From Actinomycetota bacterium (lineage in GTDB: Bacteria > Actinomycetota > Acidimicrobiia > Acidimicrobiales > Ilumatobacteraceae): 58,619 nt of DNA. The stretch covers positions 1-58,619 of the forward strand of contig WLMZ01000009.1 of the NCBI GenBank assembly GCA_009726095.1, in the 5' to 3' direction. Below, one piece after another: positions 19,040 through 27,832 of this stretch. A program made the position numbers and the translations under genes. Numbering within the stretch: position 1 is the stretch's first letter; the number at the start of each line of letters is the position of its first letter. Under the pieces are notes generated by a model. The model was not told the origin of the DNA and did not search any database. It saw only the letters and a program-made list of their open reading frames with translations.

Positions 19040-20590
19040 TTGACCGACAACATCGACACCGTATTCGTCGTTGACTTTGGTGCTCAGTACGCGCAGCTCA
19101 TTGCTCGTCGCGTGCGCGAGCTCAACGTGTACAGCGAGATCGTCCCGCACCGCATCACTGCAGCGGAGGTCGCCCGTCGCAAGCCGGTGGCCATCATCAT
19201 GTCGGGAGGCCCCAAGAGCGTGCACGTCGACGGCGCTCCCTCGCTCGATCCCGCCATCTACGACCTCGGTATCCCGATTCTCGGCATCTGCTATGGCGTG
19301 CAGTTGATCGCTCAGCAGCTCCCCGGCGGCGAGGTTGGCCGGGGCATGCGCGGCGAATACGGCCGGGCCCAGCTCACTGTCACCGACCCTGCGTCGCAGC
19401 TGCTCGCCGGTCTGCCCGCCGAGCAGGACGTGTGGATGAGCCATTTCGACGCCGTTGTGCAGGCTCCCACTGGTTTCATCGCCACGGCGTCCACCCCCGA
19501 TGCGCCGGTGGCCGCACTCGAATGCGCCGACCGCAAGATCTGGGGCGTGCAGTTCCACCCTGAAGTGGTGCATTCGCCCTACGGCATGCAGGTCCTGCGG
19601 CGGTTCCTGCATGATCTTGCGGGCTGCCAGCCGACGTGGACGATGACGTCGGTCATCGATGACCAGATCGCCGCGGTGCGCGCTCAGGTTGGTGAGCATC
19701 GGGTGATCTGTGGCCTGTCTGGTGGTGTCGACTCGGCCGTTGCGGCGGCCCTGGTGCACCGGGCCATCGGCTCGCAACTCACCTGTGTGTACGTGGACAC
19801 CGGGCTCATGCGCAAGAACGAGAGCGATCAGGTCGTCGAGACGTTCCGCCGCAACATGGGCATCGAGTTGATTCATGTCGACAGCGGACAGCGCTTCTTC
19901 GAACGCCTCGCCGGGGTCACCGAACCCGAGGCGAAGCGCAAGATCATCGGCGAGTTGTTCGTGCGCATCTTCGAAGAGAACGTCGGTGGGCTCACCGACG
20001 CGCTGTTTCTCGTGCAGGGAACGCTGTACCCGGATGTGATCGAGAGTGGTGGCAGCGACGGCACGGCTTCGGTGATCAAGAGCCACCACAACGTCGGTGG
20101 GCTTCCCGAGGACATGACCCTGAAGCTGGTCGAGCCGTTGCGCAGCCTGTTCAAGGACGAGGTGCGCCGACTCGGGACCGAGCTCGGTCTGCCCGACGAG
20201 ATCGTGTGGCGCCAGCCGTTCCCCGGCCCCGGCCTGGGCGTGCGCATCATCGGCGAGGTCACCCCCGAGCGCGTGGCCATCCTGCAGGAGGCCGATTTCA
20301 TCGTGCGCGAGGAGATCCGCCTGGCCGGGCTCGAGCGCGAGATCTGGCAGGCGTTCGCTGTGCTCGCCGACATCCGCTCGGTGGGCGTGATGGGCGACGA
20401 ACGCACCTATGCGCACCCCATCATCATTCGTGCCGTCACGAGCGACGATGCAATGACCGCCGACTGGGCCCGGCTGCCCTACGACCTGCTCGAGCGCATG
20501 GCCAGCCGCATCATCAACGAGGTCGCCGGCATCAACCGAGTGGTCTACGACATCACGTCGAAGCCACCCGGCACCATTGAATGGGAGTAG
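19040..20590 (+). CDS. guaA: GMP synthase (glutamine-hydrolysing)
   Basis: Converts XMP to GMP using ATP and glutamine, the last step of guanine nucleotide synthesis; 516 aa. In the class I glutaminase domain C84 (ILGICYGVQ) is the nucleophile, with H173 and E175 in QFHPEV. The ATP-pyrophosphatase P-loop is SGGVDS (227-232). The C-terminal dimerisation domain ends in the invariant [13 protein letters not shown] start at 19040 places the protein at the usual family N-terminus ([16 protein letters not shown]). Confidence 0.97.
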   Translation: MTDNIDTVFVVDFGAQYAQLIARRVRELNVYSEIVPHRITAAEVARRKPVAIIMSGGPKSVHVDGAPSLDPAIYDLGIPILGICYGVQLIAQQLPGGEVGRGMRGEYGRAQLTVTDPASQLLAGLPAEQDVWMSHFDAVVQAPTGFIATASTPDAPVAALECADRKIWGVQFHPEVVHSPYGMQVLRRFLHDLAGCQPTWTMTSVIDDQIAAVRAQVGEHRVICGLSGGVDSAVAAALVHRAIGSQLTCVYVDTGLMRKNESDQVVETFRRNMGIELIHVDSGQRFFERLAGVTEPEAKRKIIGELFVRIFEENVGGLTDALFLVQGTLYPDVIESGGSDGTASVIKSHHNVGGLPEDMTLKLVEPLRSLFKDEVRRLGTELGLPDEIVWRQPFPGPGLGVRIIGEVTPERVAILQEADFIVREEIRLAGLEREIWQAFAVLADIRSVGVMGDERTYAHPIIIRAVTSDDAMTADWARLPYDLLERMASRIINEVAGINRVVYDITSKPPGTIEWE

Positions 20591-20669
20591 CCGGGCGCGT
20601 GCAGAGGGGCACGGGTTTCTCGCTCCTTTTCGCAACGTAACCGTAATATTTGCTAGAGTGTTGTCCATC

Positions 20670-21878
20670 ATGCGTCGCCCTCGGACCCTTCGACTTGCGC
20701 TCGGGATGGCCCTCGTGCTGTTCGTCGGGACGGTCTCGATGCAACCGGCGGCGGCCGACGGCATCTCTGACCAGCAGGCCGAGGTCAAGCGGGTGCTGGC
20801 CCAGATCGATGCCCTCGAGCAGAAGTCCGGCCAGTTCGCCGAGTTAGGCGCGCAAGCGCTGGATCAAAAGACCCAGCTCGATGCCGAGATCGTCGTTGCC
20901 CAGAGCAAGATCGCTGCACAGCAGGCCGAACTGACCACGCTGTCCGGGCAGCTGTCCGAGGTGGCCGTACAAAAGGTGATGGGTGGCGGCAGCGGTGCCA
21001 TGGGTCCGCTGTTCACCGATCCGGCGGCCATCGACGATGGTCTACAACGCGATCACCTCACCCGCGTCGCGGTGAATGCCGGCGCAGCCACCACCGATGA
21101 CTTCGAGGCGTTGCTGAAGTCGCTCGATCAGCAGCAACGGGCGCTGGAGCGCAAGCAGCGCAAGGCCGCCGATCTGGCCGCCAATGCCGAGACCAACCGG
21201 TTGGCCGCCGATCAGGCTGCCGCTGACGCCACCAACCGCCTCGCTGCTGCGAAGACGAAGTTGGGTGTGCTCGTGGAGCAAGAGCAGCAGCGCCAGGCGG
21301 CAGCGGCGCAGCGTCGTTTCGAACAACAGCTCAAGGCCCAACAGGCGGCGGCCGCTGCCGCCGCAGCAGCCAACAGGCGGACCCCCCCACCCACAGCGGG
21401 TGGAGGTTCCAGCGCAGGTGGGTCAGCGGGTTCGGGCGGCGGTTCTGGATCCGGTGGTTCCGGTAGTGGCGGCGGCAGTAGTGGCGGGGGCAGCAGTGGC
21501 GGCGGCGGCTCGTACGTGCCGGTGTCTGGTCAGGCCGGTGTCGCGGTCAGCGCCGCCCAGAGTCAGATCGGTGTTCCCTATCGGTTCGCTTCGGCAGAGC
21601 CGGGTGTGGCGTTCGACTGCTCGGGTCTCACCGCATGGGCCTGGGGCCGGGCAGGCGTGTCCTTGCCGCACCAGTCGCGCCAGCAGTACGCCTCGGTCCC
21701 GCACGTCTCGGCCAGCGAGGCCCAGCCCGGTGACCTCATCTTCTACTACTCGCCCATCAGCCATGTCGGTATCTACATCGGCGGAGGCAGCATGATCCAC
21801 TCCCCGCAGACCGGGTCGCAGGTGTCGTACACCCAGGTGCACTGGGACAAAGTCGTCGGCGTCGGCCGACCCGGGTAG
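20670..21878 (+). CDS. Secreted NlpC/P60 peptidoglycan hydrolase with coiled coil
   Basis: 402-residue exported wall endopeptidase. A signal peptide spans about residues 1-30 (ending QPAAADG). A long coiled coil covers about 30-225 (DQQAEVKRVLAQIDALEQ onward), followed by an Ala-rich helix and a Gly/Ser linker of about 45 residues. The C-terminal 115 residues are NlpC/P60, with the catalytic Cys in FDCSGLTAWAWG and the His in SHVGIYIGGG. Coiled coil plus NlpC/P60 resembles RipA-like actinobacterial septum-splitting enzymes. The ATG at 20670 gives a proper signal peptide. TAGAGT lies 11 bases upstream; an in-frame TTG at 20661 is an alternative start. Confidence 0.88.
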   Translation: MRRPRTLRLALGMALVLFVGTVSMQPAAADGISDQQAEVKRVLAQIDALEQKSGQFAELGAQALDQKTQLDAEIVVAQSKIAAQQAELTTLSGQLSEVAVQKVMGGGSGAMGPLFTDPAAIDDGLQRDHLTRVAVNAGAATTDDFEALLKSLDQQQRALERKQRKAADLAANAETNRLAADQAAADATNRLAAAKTKLGVLVEQEQQRQAAAAQRRFEQQLKAQQAAAAAAAAANRRTPPPTAGGGSSAGGSAGSGGGSGSGGSGSGGGSSGGGSSGGGGSYVPVSGQAGVAVSAAQSQIGVPYRFASAEPGVAFDCSGLTAWAWGRAGVSLPHQSRQQYASVPHVSASEAQPGDLIFYYSPISHVGIYIGGGSMIHSPQTGSQVSYTQVHWDKVVGVGRPG

Positions 21879-21899
21879 TCCGTTCTGCCGGCTGGGAGC

Positions 21900-21905
21900 T
21901 ACGGT
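21900..21905 (+). promoter_or_regulatory. -10 hexamer TACGGT of a leaderless promoter
   Basis: TACGGT ends 6 bases before the GTG at 21912. No Shine-Dalgarno sequence is present. Confidence 0.45.
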
Positions 21906-21911
21906 CTCATC

Positions 21912-22934
21912 GTGCAGGGACTCAATCTGGCCAACGTCACCGAATGGCTCATCGCCAACATCGCCAACGTTGAGGCCCCGTTCGACGCCGAGCTCATCGC
22001 CGGAGGCCGTTCGAATCTCACCTTCTTGGTAACCGATGCCAGGGGTCGCAAGCTGGTCTTGCGCCGCCCGCCGCTCGGCCACGTGCTGGCCACCGCACAC
22101 GACATGGCGCGCGAGTACCGCATCATCGCCGCCGTCGGCCAGACCTCGGTGCCGGTTCCCCCGGCGTTGGGACTGTGCACCGACACCGATGTCAACGACG
22201 CTCCGTTCTATGTGATGGGTCATGTCGATGGCGTGGTGCTGGACAGCGCGGACCGCGCAGCTGCGCTGCCCCACGAACTGCGCGTGCCAGCCAGCGAGCA
22301 CCTCATCGATGTGCTCGCCGATCTCCACGCGGTCGACATCGACGCCGTGGGCCTGGGCGATCTCGCTCGGCGCGAGGGCTACATCGAGCGTCAGGTCAAG
22401 CGTTGGTCCACCCAGTGGGAGAACAGCAAGACCCGTGAGTTGCCGGCCGTCGACGAGGTGGCGCGTCTGCTCCGCGAGCGGATACCAGTGCAGCAGGGGG
22501 TGTCCATCGCCCACGGTGACTATCGGTTCGGTAACTGCCTGGTGGATACCAGCCGTGGGCGCATTGCTGCCGTGCTCGATTGGGAGCTGTGCACGTTGGG
22601 CGACCCACTGGCCGATGTCGGCTACATCGGTGTGTACTGGAGCGATGGTGACGACGCCGTTGCGTTGCGGGCCAACGACCCCACGCCCGCCGGCGGATTT
22701 CTGCCGTACTCGGCGCTGCTCGAGCGGTATGCGAATCGCACCGGGCGCGACCTCAGCGGCATCGGCTACTACGTGGCCTTCTCCTGCTGGCGTCTTGCGG
22801 TCATCAGCGAGGGTGTGTACGCCCGCTATCTCCACGGGGCGATGGGTGACCAGGGCCTGGATCTGGCACCGATGAAAGCAGGAGCAGAGGGCCTCGCCGA
22901 GCGGGCCCTCGCAGCAGTCAGGAGTCTGTCGTGA
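21912..22934 (+). CDS. Aminoglycoside-phosphotransferase-fold kinase (ACAD10/11-like)
   Basis: 340-residue protein-kinase-like phosphotransferase. The catalytic loop is H201-G-D203-YRFGN208 and the metal-binding Asp is D223 in VLDWE. The N-terminus has a GGRSNLTF nucleotide loop and K48. It belongs to the branch found beside fatty-acid oxidation genes and fused in ACAD10/11, whose members phosphorylate hydroxyacyl compounds, rather than to antibiotic-resistance kinases. Its neighbours, a dienelactone hydrolase (overlapping) and an acyl-CoA synthetase (convergent), fit lipid or hydroxy-acid metabolism. The substrate is inferred. Confidence 0.8.
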   Translation: MQGLNLANVTEWLIANIANVEAPFDAELIAGGRSNLTFLVTDARGRKLVLRRPPLGHVLATAHDMAREYRIIAAVGQTSVPVPPALGLCTDTDVNDAPFYVMGHVDGVVLDSADRAAALPHELRVPASEHLIDVLADLHAVDIDAVGLGDLARREGYIERQVKRWSTQWENSKTRELPAVDEVARLLRERIPVQQGVSIAHGDYRFGNCLVDTSRGRIAAVLDWELCTLGDPLADVGYIGVYWSDGDDAVALRANDPTPAGGFLPYSALLERYANRTGRDLSGIGYYVAFSCWRLAVISEGVYARYLHGAMGDQGLDLAPMKAGAEGLAERALAAVRSLS

Positions 22935-23698
22935 CCGAAACCGCATCCGGTGTGCTCGATGGTTGGGTGAAGGACACCTTCACGGCAGCCGGCTTCACCC
23001 GCGAGACCTACCGTCGCGGGCAGGGGCCCGCCGTCATCGTCGTACACGAGATCCCGGGCATCACCCCGGCGGTCACCGCCTTCGCCAACGACGTCGTCGA
23101 TGCCGGGTTCACCGTGGTGATGCCGTCGCTCGTCGGCACCCCCGGCCAGCAGTTCAGCAATGGCTACATGGTGAAGTCGATGATGAAGGTCTGCGTCTCC
23201 AAGGAGTTCACCAACTGGGCGCTCAACCAGACGTCGCCGATCATCGCCTGGCTGCGTGCATTGGCGCGGTCGTTGCACAACGAGCTTGGCGGGCCGGGAG
23301 TCGGGGCCATCGGCATGTGCTTCAGCGGCGGCTTCGCGCTGGGCATGATGGTCGACGACATCATGGTGGCCCCGGTGCTGTCGCAACCCTCGATGCCGTT
23401 CGCGGCCGGCGGGAAAGAGCGCGGTGCCAACCTCAGCCTGTCGCCCGACGATGCCATGGTGGTCGCGCAGCGCGCCGCTGCAGGGTGTCAGGTCCTGGGA
23501 CTGCGTTTCACCGGCGACGCCCTCGTCGGTACCCGCTTCGACTCATTGCGCGAACTGCTCGGTGACGCCTTCATCGCCATCGAACTAGCGAGCGCGACCA
23601 AGCGTGACCACTCGGTGCTGACCGAGCAGCGCGACGAGGCGTCCGTCCAGCGGGTGATCACCTTCCTGCAGGACAAGCTGCTCGCCCCCGCCGGCTGA
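22931..23698 (+). CDS. Dienelactone hydrolase family protein
   Basis: 255-residue alpha/beta hydrolase. The nucleophile is C130 in GAIGMCFSGG, and E40 in VVHEIPG matches the Glu that activates this Cys in dienelactone hydrolases. LRFTGDALVGTRFDSL and a C-terminal His (KRDHSV) complete a likely triad. The real substrate is probably a lactone or thioester, but cannot be told. The GTG start overlaps the preceding TGA by 4 bases, so it is coupled to the kinase-like gene. Confidence 0.82.
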   Translation: MTETASGVLDGWVKDTFTAAGFTRETYRRGQGPAVIVVHEIPGITPAVTAFANDVVDAGFTVVMPSLVGTPGQQFSNGYMVKSMMKVCVSKEFTNWALNQTSPIIAWLRALARSLHNELGGPGVGAIGMCFSGGFALGMMVDDIMVAPVLSQPSMPFAAGGKERGANLSLSPDDAMVVAQRAAAGCQVLGLRFTGDALVGTRFDSLRELLGDAFIAIELASATKRDHSVLTEQRDEASVQRVITFLQDKLLAPAG

Positions 23699-23717
23699 AG
23701 CCGGACGTTCGGATTGG

Positions 23718-25349
23718 TCAGGACTTGCCGAGGGCGTCGAGCGCGTACTGCTTGGCGGCCTTGTAGTCGGCCTTGCCGTTGGGGGCACGCGGCACCGAGG
23801 CCACGAACACCACGCGCTTGGGGGCCTTGAACCCCGCCAACTGTTCCTTCACCGAGGCAATGACGGTGGCCTCGTCGACTGTTGCGCCTTCTGCGAGTGA
23901 CGCGACCGCCGTGACGGACTGGCCAAACTTGTCGTCATCGATGCCGACCACGAGGCAGTCGAGCACGCCGGCGGAGCGCTTCACGGCTTCCTCAACCTCT
24001 TCGGGGAAGACCTTCTCGCCGGCAGTGTTGATGACCTGACTGCCGCGGCCCAACAGCACCAGCGTGCCGTCAGCGTTGACGGTGGCCATGTCGCCCGGGA
24101 ACGAGTACCGCTCGCCGCGGATGACTCGGAACGTACGGGCTGACTTCTCGCTGTCCTTGAAGTAGCCGAGCGGCACGTTGCCGCCGGCTGCCACCAGACC
24201 GACCTCGCCCGAACCGGGCAAGACCTCTCGGTCGTCGTCGGTGAACACCTTGGTGGTGGCCGCCTGGCTGAACTTGGCGGTCTCGATGGCCATACCGCGC
24301 ATGGAGATCTGCGTACCCATGCTGCCCTCGGTGGAGCCGATGGCATCGATCAGCATGGCCTGCGGGATGAGGTCGAGCATCTGCTCTTTGACCTCAGCGG
24401 TCCACATCACACCCGACGAGATGACCATCTGAATGCTGCTGGTGTCGTAGGGCGTGCCGGCTGCAATGGCGGTCTCGAGCGCCCGCACGATGGGCTTGGC
24501 GAACGAATCGCCGACGATCACCACGCTGGTGGCGTGCTCGTTCTGCACGGTGGTGAGCAGTTCGTCGCTGTCGAGCGAGCGCGACGGCAGGGTGACCACG
24601 GTGCCGCCCATCAGATGGGGGATGAACCCACCCAGCCACACACCGGTGCCGTGCATCAGCGGACAACTGGGGATGCTGACGGTCTGTTTGCCACTGCGAA
24701 CGGCGTCGCCCACGATGGGTGCGACCAGCGCTGCATCCGACGGCGGCACTGCACCCAGCAACGGGAAGCCGCTGGTGATGAAGCCACCGGTCATGCCGCC
24801 CATTGCGTACATGACGCCCTTGGGCATGCCCGTGGTGCCGCCGGTGTAGAGCATGTAGATGTCGTTCTCGGAGCGGGTGATGCGCGGCATGGGGTCATGG
24901 TTGGCGATCGCCTCCTCGTAGCGGCGTGCGGTGGGAACCTGGCCAGCGCCGCCGTCGTCGACCTCGATGAGCAGCTTCAGCTTGGGGAGCCGCGTCGCGA
25001 CGCGGGCGACGCGATCGCCGAGCGACGAGTGGAACACCAACGCCTCGGCGTCGCTGTTGTCGAGCAGGTACCACAGCTCTTCGTCGAGGTAGCGGTAGTT
25101 CACGTTCACGGGCACGCCGCGCATTTTGAAGCCGGCGTATTGGGCCTCCATGTACTCGTTGCAGTTGTACAGGTACAGGCCGATCTTGCTGTCGGGCTGC
25201 AATCCTGCATCGACGAACGCTGCAGCCATGCGCGCGGCGCGATCGTCGTACTGTGTCCATGTGCGTCGGGTGGTGCCGTGTACCAGGGCTGTCGCATCAC
25301 CGATCTCGTCGGTGATGGCTTCCCACACAGTTGCGAAATGCATTTCCAT
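23718..25349 (-). CDS. Acyl-CoA synthetase (AMP-forming)
   Basis: 543-residue AMP-binding enzyme that activates a carboxylic acid to its acyl-CoA. YTGGTTGMPKGVMY is the P-loop, IDAIGSTEGSMG the adenine-binding motif, SFPGDMATVNADGTLVLLGR the hinge region and PNGKADYKAAK the C-terminal catalytic Lys motif. It resembles the FadD-like synthetases of actinobacterial fatty-acid or steroid catabolism; chain length is unknown. The ATG at 25349 (MEMHFATVWE) is preceded by a TACGCT hexamer, which excludes the longer frame to 25424. Confidence 0.92.
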   Translation of the reverse strand: MEMHFATVWEAITDEIGDATALVHGTTRRTWTQYDDRAARMAAAFVDAGLQPDSKIGLYLYNCNEYMEAQYAGFKMRGVPVNVNYRYLDEELWYLLDNSDAEALVFHSSLGDRVARVATRLPKLKLLIEVDDGGAGQVPTARRYEEAIANHDPMPRITRSENDIYMLYTGGTTGMPKGVMYAMGGMTGGFITSGFPLLGAVPPSDAALVAPIVGDAVRSGKQTVSIPSCPLMHGTGVWLGGFIPHLMGGTVVTLPSRSLDSDELLTTVQNEHATSVVIVGDSFAKPIVRALETAIAAGTPYDTSSIQMVISSGVMWTAEVKEQMLDLIPQAMLIDAIGSTEGSMGTQISMRGMAIETAKFSQAATTKVFTDDDREVLPGSGEVGLVAAGGNVPLGYFKDSEKSARTFRVIRGERYSFPGDMATVNADGTLVLLGRGSQVINTAGEKVFPEEVEEAVKRSAGVLDCLVVGIDDDKFGQSVTAVASLAEGATVDEATVIASVKEQLAGFKAPKRVVFVASVPRAPNGKADYKAAKQYALDALGKS

Positions 25350-25355
25350 GGGTGC

Positions 25356-25361
25356 AGCGTA
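25356..25361 (-). promoter_or_regulatory. -10 hexamer TACGCT of a leaderless promoter for the acyl-CoA synthetase
   Basis: On the minus strand TACGCT ends 6 bases before the ATG at 25349, with no Shine-Dalgarno sequence between. Confidence 0.5.
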
Positions 25362-25408
25362 TGTCGCCGGCCATGGCCCCGTCTGCACGGTAGGCGAACT
25401 TGGTGCCG

Positions 25409-26113
25409 TCAGGCGGTGGCCCACACGAGCAGTTCGGCACCGTCAGGTCCGGCGGTGAGCGACACTGCGCCGGCAGCGGTCAGCCGGGCAGCGGCTCCGG
25501 TGGCCAGCACGGCACCGGTTCCGAGCGTTGCTGACCCGAGCGCAACAAAGGCATGGACGTGCGGATCGTCAGGCAGCGCCACGGTCTGATCGGCGGCCAG
25601 ACGGGCGCCCCACAGCACGGCGTTGCGCTGATGGATCGAGATGGCTGCGTCGTGGCCCTTGCCCGAGGCGATCGGGACCAGGCTGCGCTTGGCCAGTTCG
25701 GCGTTGATGTCGAGCTGTTGATAGCCGGGCCTGACTCCCTGCGCATCGGGCAGGACCCACATCTGCACGAAGTGCACAGCCGTGTCGGGGCTGGGGTTCA
25801 TCTCGCTGTGGCGGATGCCGGTACCCGCCGACATGCGCTGCGCAAGACCCGGGTAGAGCACCCCATGGTTGCCCTCGCTGTCGTTGTGTTCGAGCGTGCC
25901 GCTGAGTACCCACGTGACGATCTCCATGTCGCGGTGACCGTGCGTGCCGAAACCCGATGCCGGGGCAACGCGGTCGTCGTTGTTCACCAGCAGCAGGCCG
26001 TGGCCGTTGTGTAGGGGCGAGTAGTGCGAGCCGAAGTTGAACGAGTGCTTGGAGTTCAGCCAGCCGACGTTGGTGACGAACCGCTCGCCGGGCTGTTGGA
26101 TCGTGATGGTCAT
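25409..26113 (-). CDS. Pirin family protein
   Basis: 234-residue double-cupin protein. The metal-binding motifs are FGTHGHRDMEIVTWVLSG and GTGIRHSEMNPS, and the N-terminal half is the conserved pirin domain. Bacterial pirins such as YhhW act as quercetin dioxygenases or as metabolic or redox sensors; which applies here is unknown. The start at 26113 (MTITIQQPGERF) is preferred over an upstream extension. A perfect palindrome lies 16 bases upstream. Confidence 0.9.
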   Translation of the reverse strand: MTITIQQPGERFVTNVGWLNSKHSFNFGSHYSPLHNGHGLLLVNNDDRVAPASGFGTHGHRDMEIVTWVLSGTLEHNDSEGNHGVLYPGLAQRMSAGTGIRHSEMNPSPDTAVHFVQMWVLPDAQGVRPGYQQLDINAELAKRSLVPIASGKGHDAAISIHQRNAVLWGARLAADQTVALPDDPHVHAFVALGSATLGTGAVLATGAAARLTAAGAVSLTAGPDGAELLVWATA

Positions 26114-26129
26114 GGTGTCCCTAACACTA

Positions 26130-26141
26130 TTGCGCGCGCAA
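26130..26141. promoter_or_regulatory. 12-bp palindrome TTGCGCGCGCAA upstream of the pirin gene, possible operator
   Basis: Perfect palindrome beginning 16 bases before the pirin ATG and directly upstream of a TAGTGT hexamer (26124-26129, minus strand) that could be the -10. This is where a MarR- or TetR-type repressor would block the promoter. No such regulator gene is in the window, so the assignment is tentative. Confidence 0.35.
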
Positions 26142-26225
26142 CTATTCCGCGAGACTGTCCGGGACGGTGGTCCGTGGCGCGACACGCGCCGGATGATCGG
26201 GGTGCGGGCGACGTGGTCGAGCGCG

Positions 26226-26981
26226 TCAGCGCGGGCCGCCGTCGATGTTCAGCAATGCGCCGGTGGTGTAGCTGCTGGCGGCGCTGGCGAAGTACAGCGC
26301 TGCGCCGACCACCTCGTTGGGTTCGCCGCCACGTTGCAGCGAGAAGCCGGCAGCCGCACTGCGGCTGAACGCGTCGAGATCCCATGCCTTGCTGATGTCG
26401 GTCAGGAACGGGCCGGGCACGATGCAGTTGACGCGTACCTTCGGCCCGAGCGTGCGCGCCAGGCCGATGGTGAGGTTGTTGACTCCGGCCTTGGCCGCTC
26501 CATAGACCAGCTCGTTGGGGCTCGGCCGGTGCGATGCGATCGACGACACGAAGATGATCGAACCACCGTCGCCGTTGGCCATCGCCGTGCCCACCACCGC
26601 CGACAAGCGGAACGGACCCTTCAGGTTGACGCCCATGACCTTGTCGTAGAGATCTTCGGTGATGGCATCGACCGATGGATACAGCGGCGACATACCGGCG
26701 TTGTTGACCAGGATGTCGACGTGCCCGAACTCGCTGAACGCGAGCGCGGCGAGTTCGTCGGCGGCCTGCCACGAGGCGGCGTGATAGGCAACCGCCACGG
26801 CGCGTCGGCCCATGGCACGGACCTCCTCGGCCACGGACTCGCAGTTCTCGATCTTGCGGCTGGCAATGACCACGTCGGCGCCGTGCTCGGCGAACGCCAG
26901 GACCATCTCGCGGCCGAGGCCCCGGCTGCCTCCGGTGACGATGGCGACTTTCCCCGTGAGATCGAACAGTGCTGCGCTCAT
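26226..26981 (-). CDS. Short-chain dehydrogenase/reductase (FabG-like)
   Basis: 251-residue NAD(P)-dependent oxidoreductase. TGGSRGLG is the cofactor loop, NNAG follows at about residue 94, the catalytic Ser is in FVSSIASH, and Tyr and Lys are in VYGAAKAG. It ends in the classical ALLNIDGG. It lacks the N-terminal insertion of the mycofactocin-associated SDR subfamily, so NAD(P) exchange with free cofactor is expected. R40 in IASRKIENC is compatible with NADP use. The substrate is unknown. It is 63 bases from the ABC permease gene on the same strand. Confidence 0.9.
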   Translation of the reverse strand: MSAALFDLTGKVAIVTGGSRGLGREMVLAFAEHGADVVIASRKIENCESVAEEVRAMGRRAVAVAYHAASWQAADELAALAFSEFGHVDILVNNAGMSPLYPSVDAITEDLYDKVMGVNLKGPFRLSAVVGTAMANGDGGSIIFVSSIASHRPSPNELVYGAAKAGVNNLTIGLARTLGPKVRVNCIVPGPFLTDISKAWDLDAFSRSAAAGFSLQRGGEPNEVVGAALYFASAASSYTTGALLNIDGGPR

Positions 26982-27043
26982 GGGCGCATGCTTTCACACT
27001 GGGCGCGCGGTGCCAGAAGCTGCGAGGGCAGCGCACAGCCCGG

Positions 27044-27832
27044 TCAGGAGAAGCGAGTGACGAAACCGCGGCGTCGGAACACGTGCAACATCCACGCCGT
27101 GAACGAGAAGCACGCGACCAACATCACGAGGGCTCCGATAACCCCGGCGACGATCTCGCCGATCGGCAGCGGATTGCCGTTCAGCACCGTTCGCAGTGCG
27201 GTGAACGCATGTGTGCTGGGCAGCACCCGGGCGATCGGCTGCAACGCGCCGGGCAGGGCATCGACCGGATTGAACACGCCGCTGAACGCCATCAGGATGA
27301 AGTTGCTGCCCCAGATCAGGATCTCTGCGCCCTGTCCGAAGCGCAGCACAATGCCGATGTTGGCGATACCAGCGGACCAGCCGACGATGGTGAGAATGAG
27401 CGCGATCGGAATGATCGACCAACCAATGGAGCCGAGGTCGAAACGGAAGAACCCGAACGCCGTGACCGACAGGGTGAGCAGCGCAAACGCCACCTTGGCC
27501 AAGCCGAACGTGGCGGTGCCGGCAAGGTATTCGAACTCGGTTACCGGCGTGGTCAACACGTTGAGCAGGTTGCGGCTCCACGTCTCCTCCAGGAACCCGG
27601 TGCCAACCGCGATCTGGCTCTGGAACAGGATATGGAACATCATGATGCCGGCGATGAGATACGGCGTCGAGGCATGCGCGCCGGTGGTGTTGCGAGCTAC
27701 ATAGGTGCCCAGACTGCCCCACAAGATGATGTCCATCAGCGGCCAGAAGCCGATGTCGAACCATCGGTGCGGGGCACGCCACAGCACGTACGCGTGGCGG
27801 CGGATCACGACGCGGATTCGGTGCCAACTCAT
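27044..27832 (-). CDS. ABC-2 type transporter permease
   Basis: 262-residue integral membrane protein with about six predicted transmembrane segments (for example SIIPIALILTIVGW and IGALVMLVACFSFTAW). The layout is that of ABC-2 exporters (NodJ/DrrB type): a hydrophilic N-terminus with Arg-rich RVVIRRHAYVLWR and the conserved FSGVFNPVDALPGAL loop before the last helices. The ATG overlaps the stop of the ATPase gene, so the two make one exporter. The substrate could be a lipid, glycan or drug; nothing in the sequence decides. Confidence 0.87.
   Translation of the reverse strand: MSWHRIRVVIRRHAYVLWRAPHRWFDIGFWPLMDIILWGSLGTYVARNTTGAHASTPYLIAGIMMFHILFQSQIAVGTGFLEETWSRNLLNVLTTPVTEFEYLAGTATFGLAKVAFALLTLSVTAFGFFRFDLGSIGWSIIPIALILTIVGWSAGIANIGIVLRFGQGAEILIWGSNFILMAFSGVFNPVDALPGALQPIARVLPSTHAFTALRTVLNGNPLPIGEIVAGVIGALVMLVACFSFTAWMLHVFRRRGFVTRFS

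Noticed and set aside
19007..20788. 593-codon open frame antisense to guaA
   Set aside because: No motifs, and guaA on the other strand is complete and unmistakable.
21912..22934. Aminoglycoside resistance gene
   Set aside because: The fold is shared, but the sequence and neighbours match the metabolic ACAD10/11-type kinases rather than resistance enzymes.
26226..26981. SDR as a mycofactocin-dependent dehydrogenase
   Set aside because: It has the classical 250-residue length and lacks the insertion near the NAD site that marks the mycofactocin-associated SDR subfamilies.
26037..27704. 555-codon plus-strand open frame opposite pirin, SDR and ABC permease genes
   Set aside because: It spans three complete minus-strand genes and their gaps and shows no domain; charged low-complexity composition.
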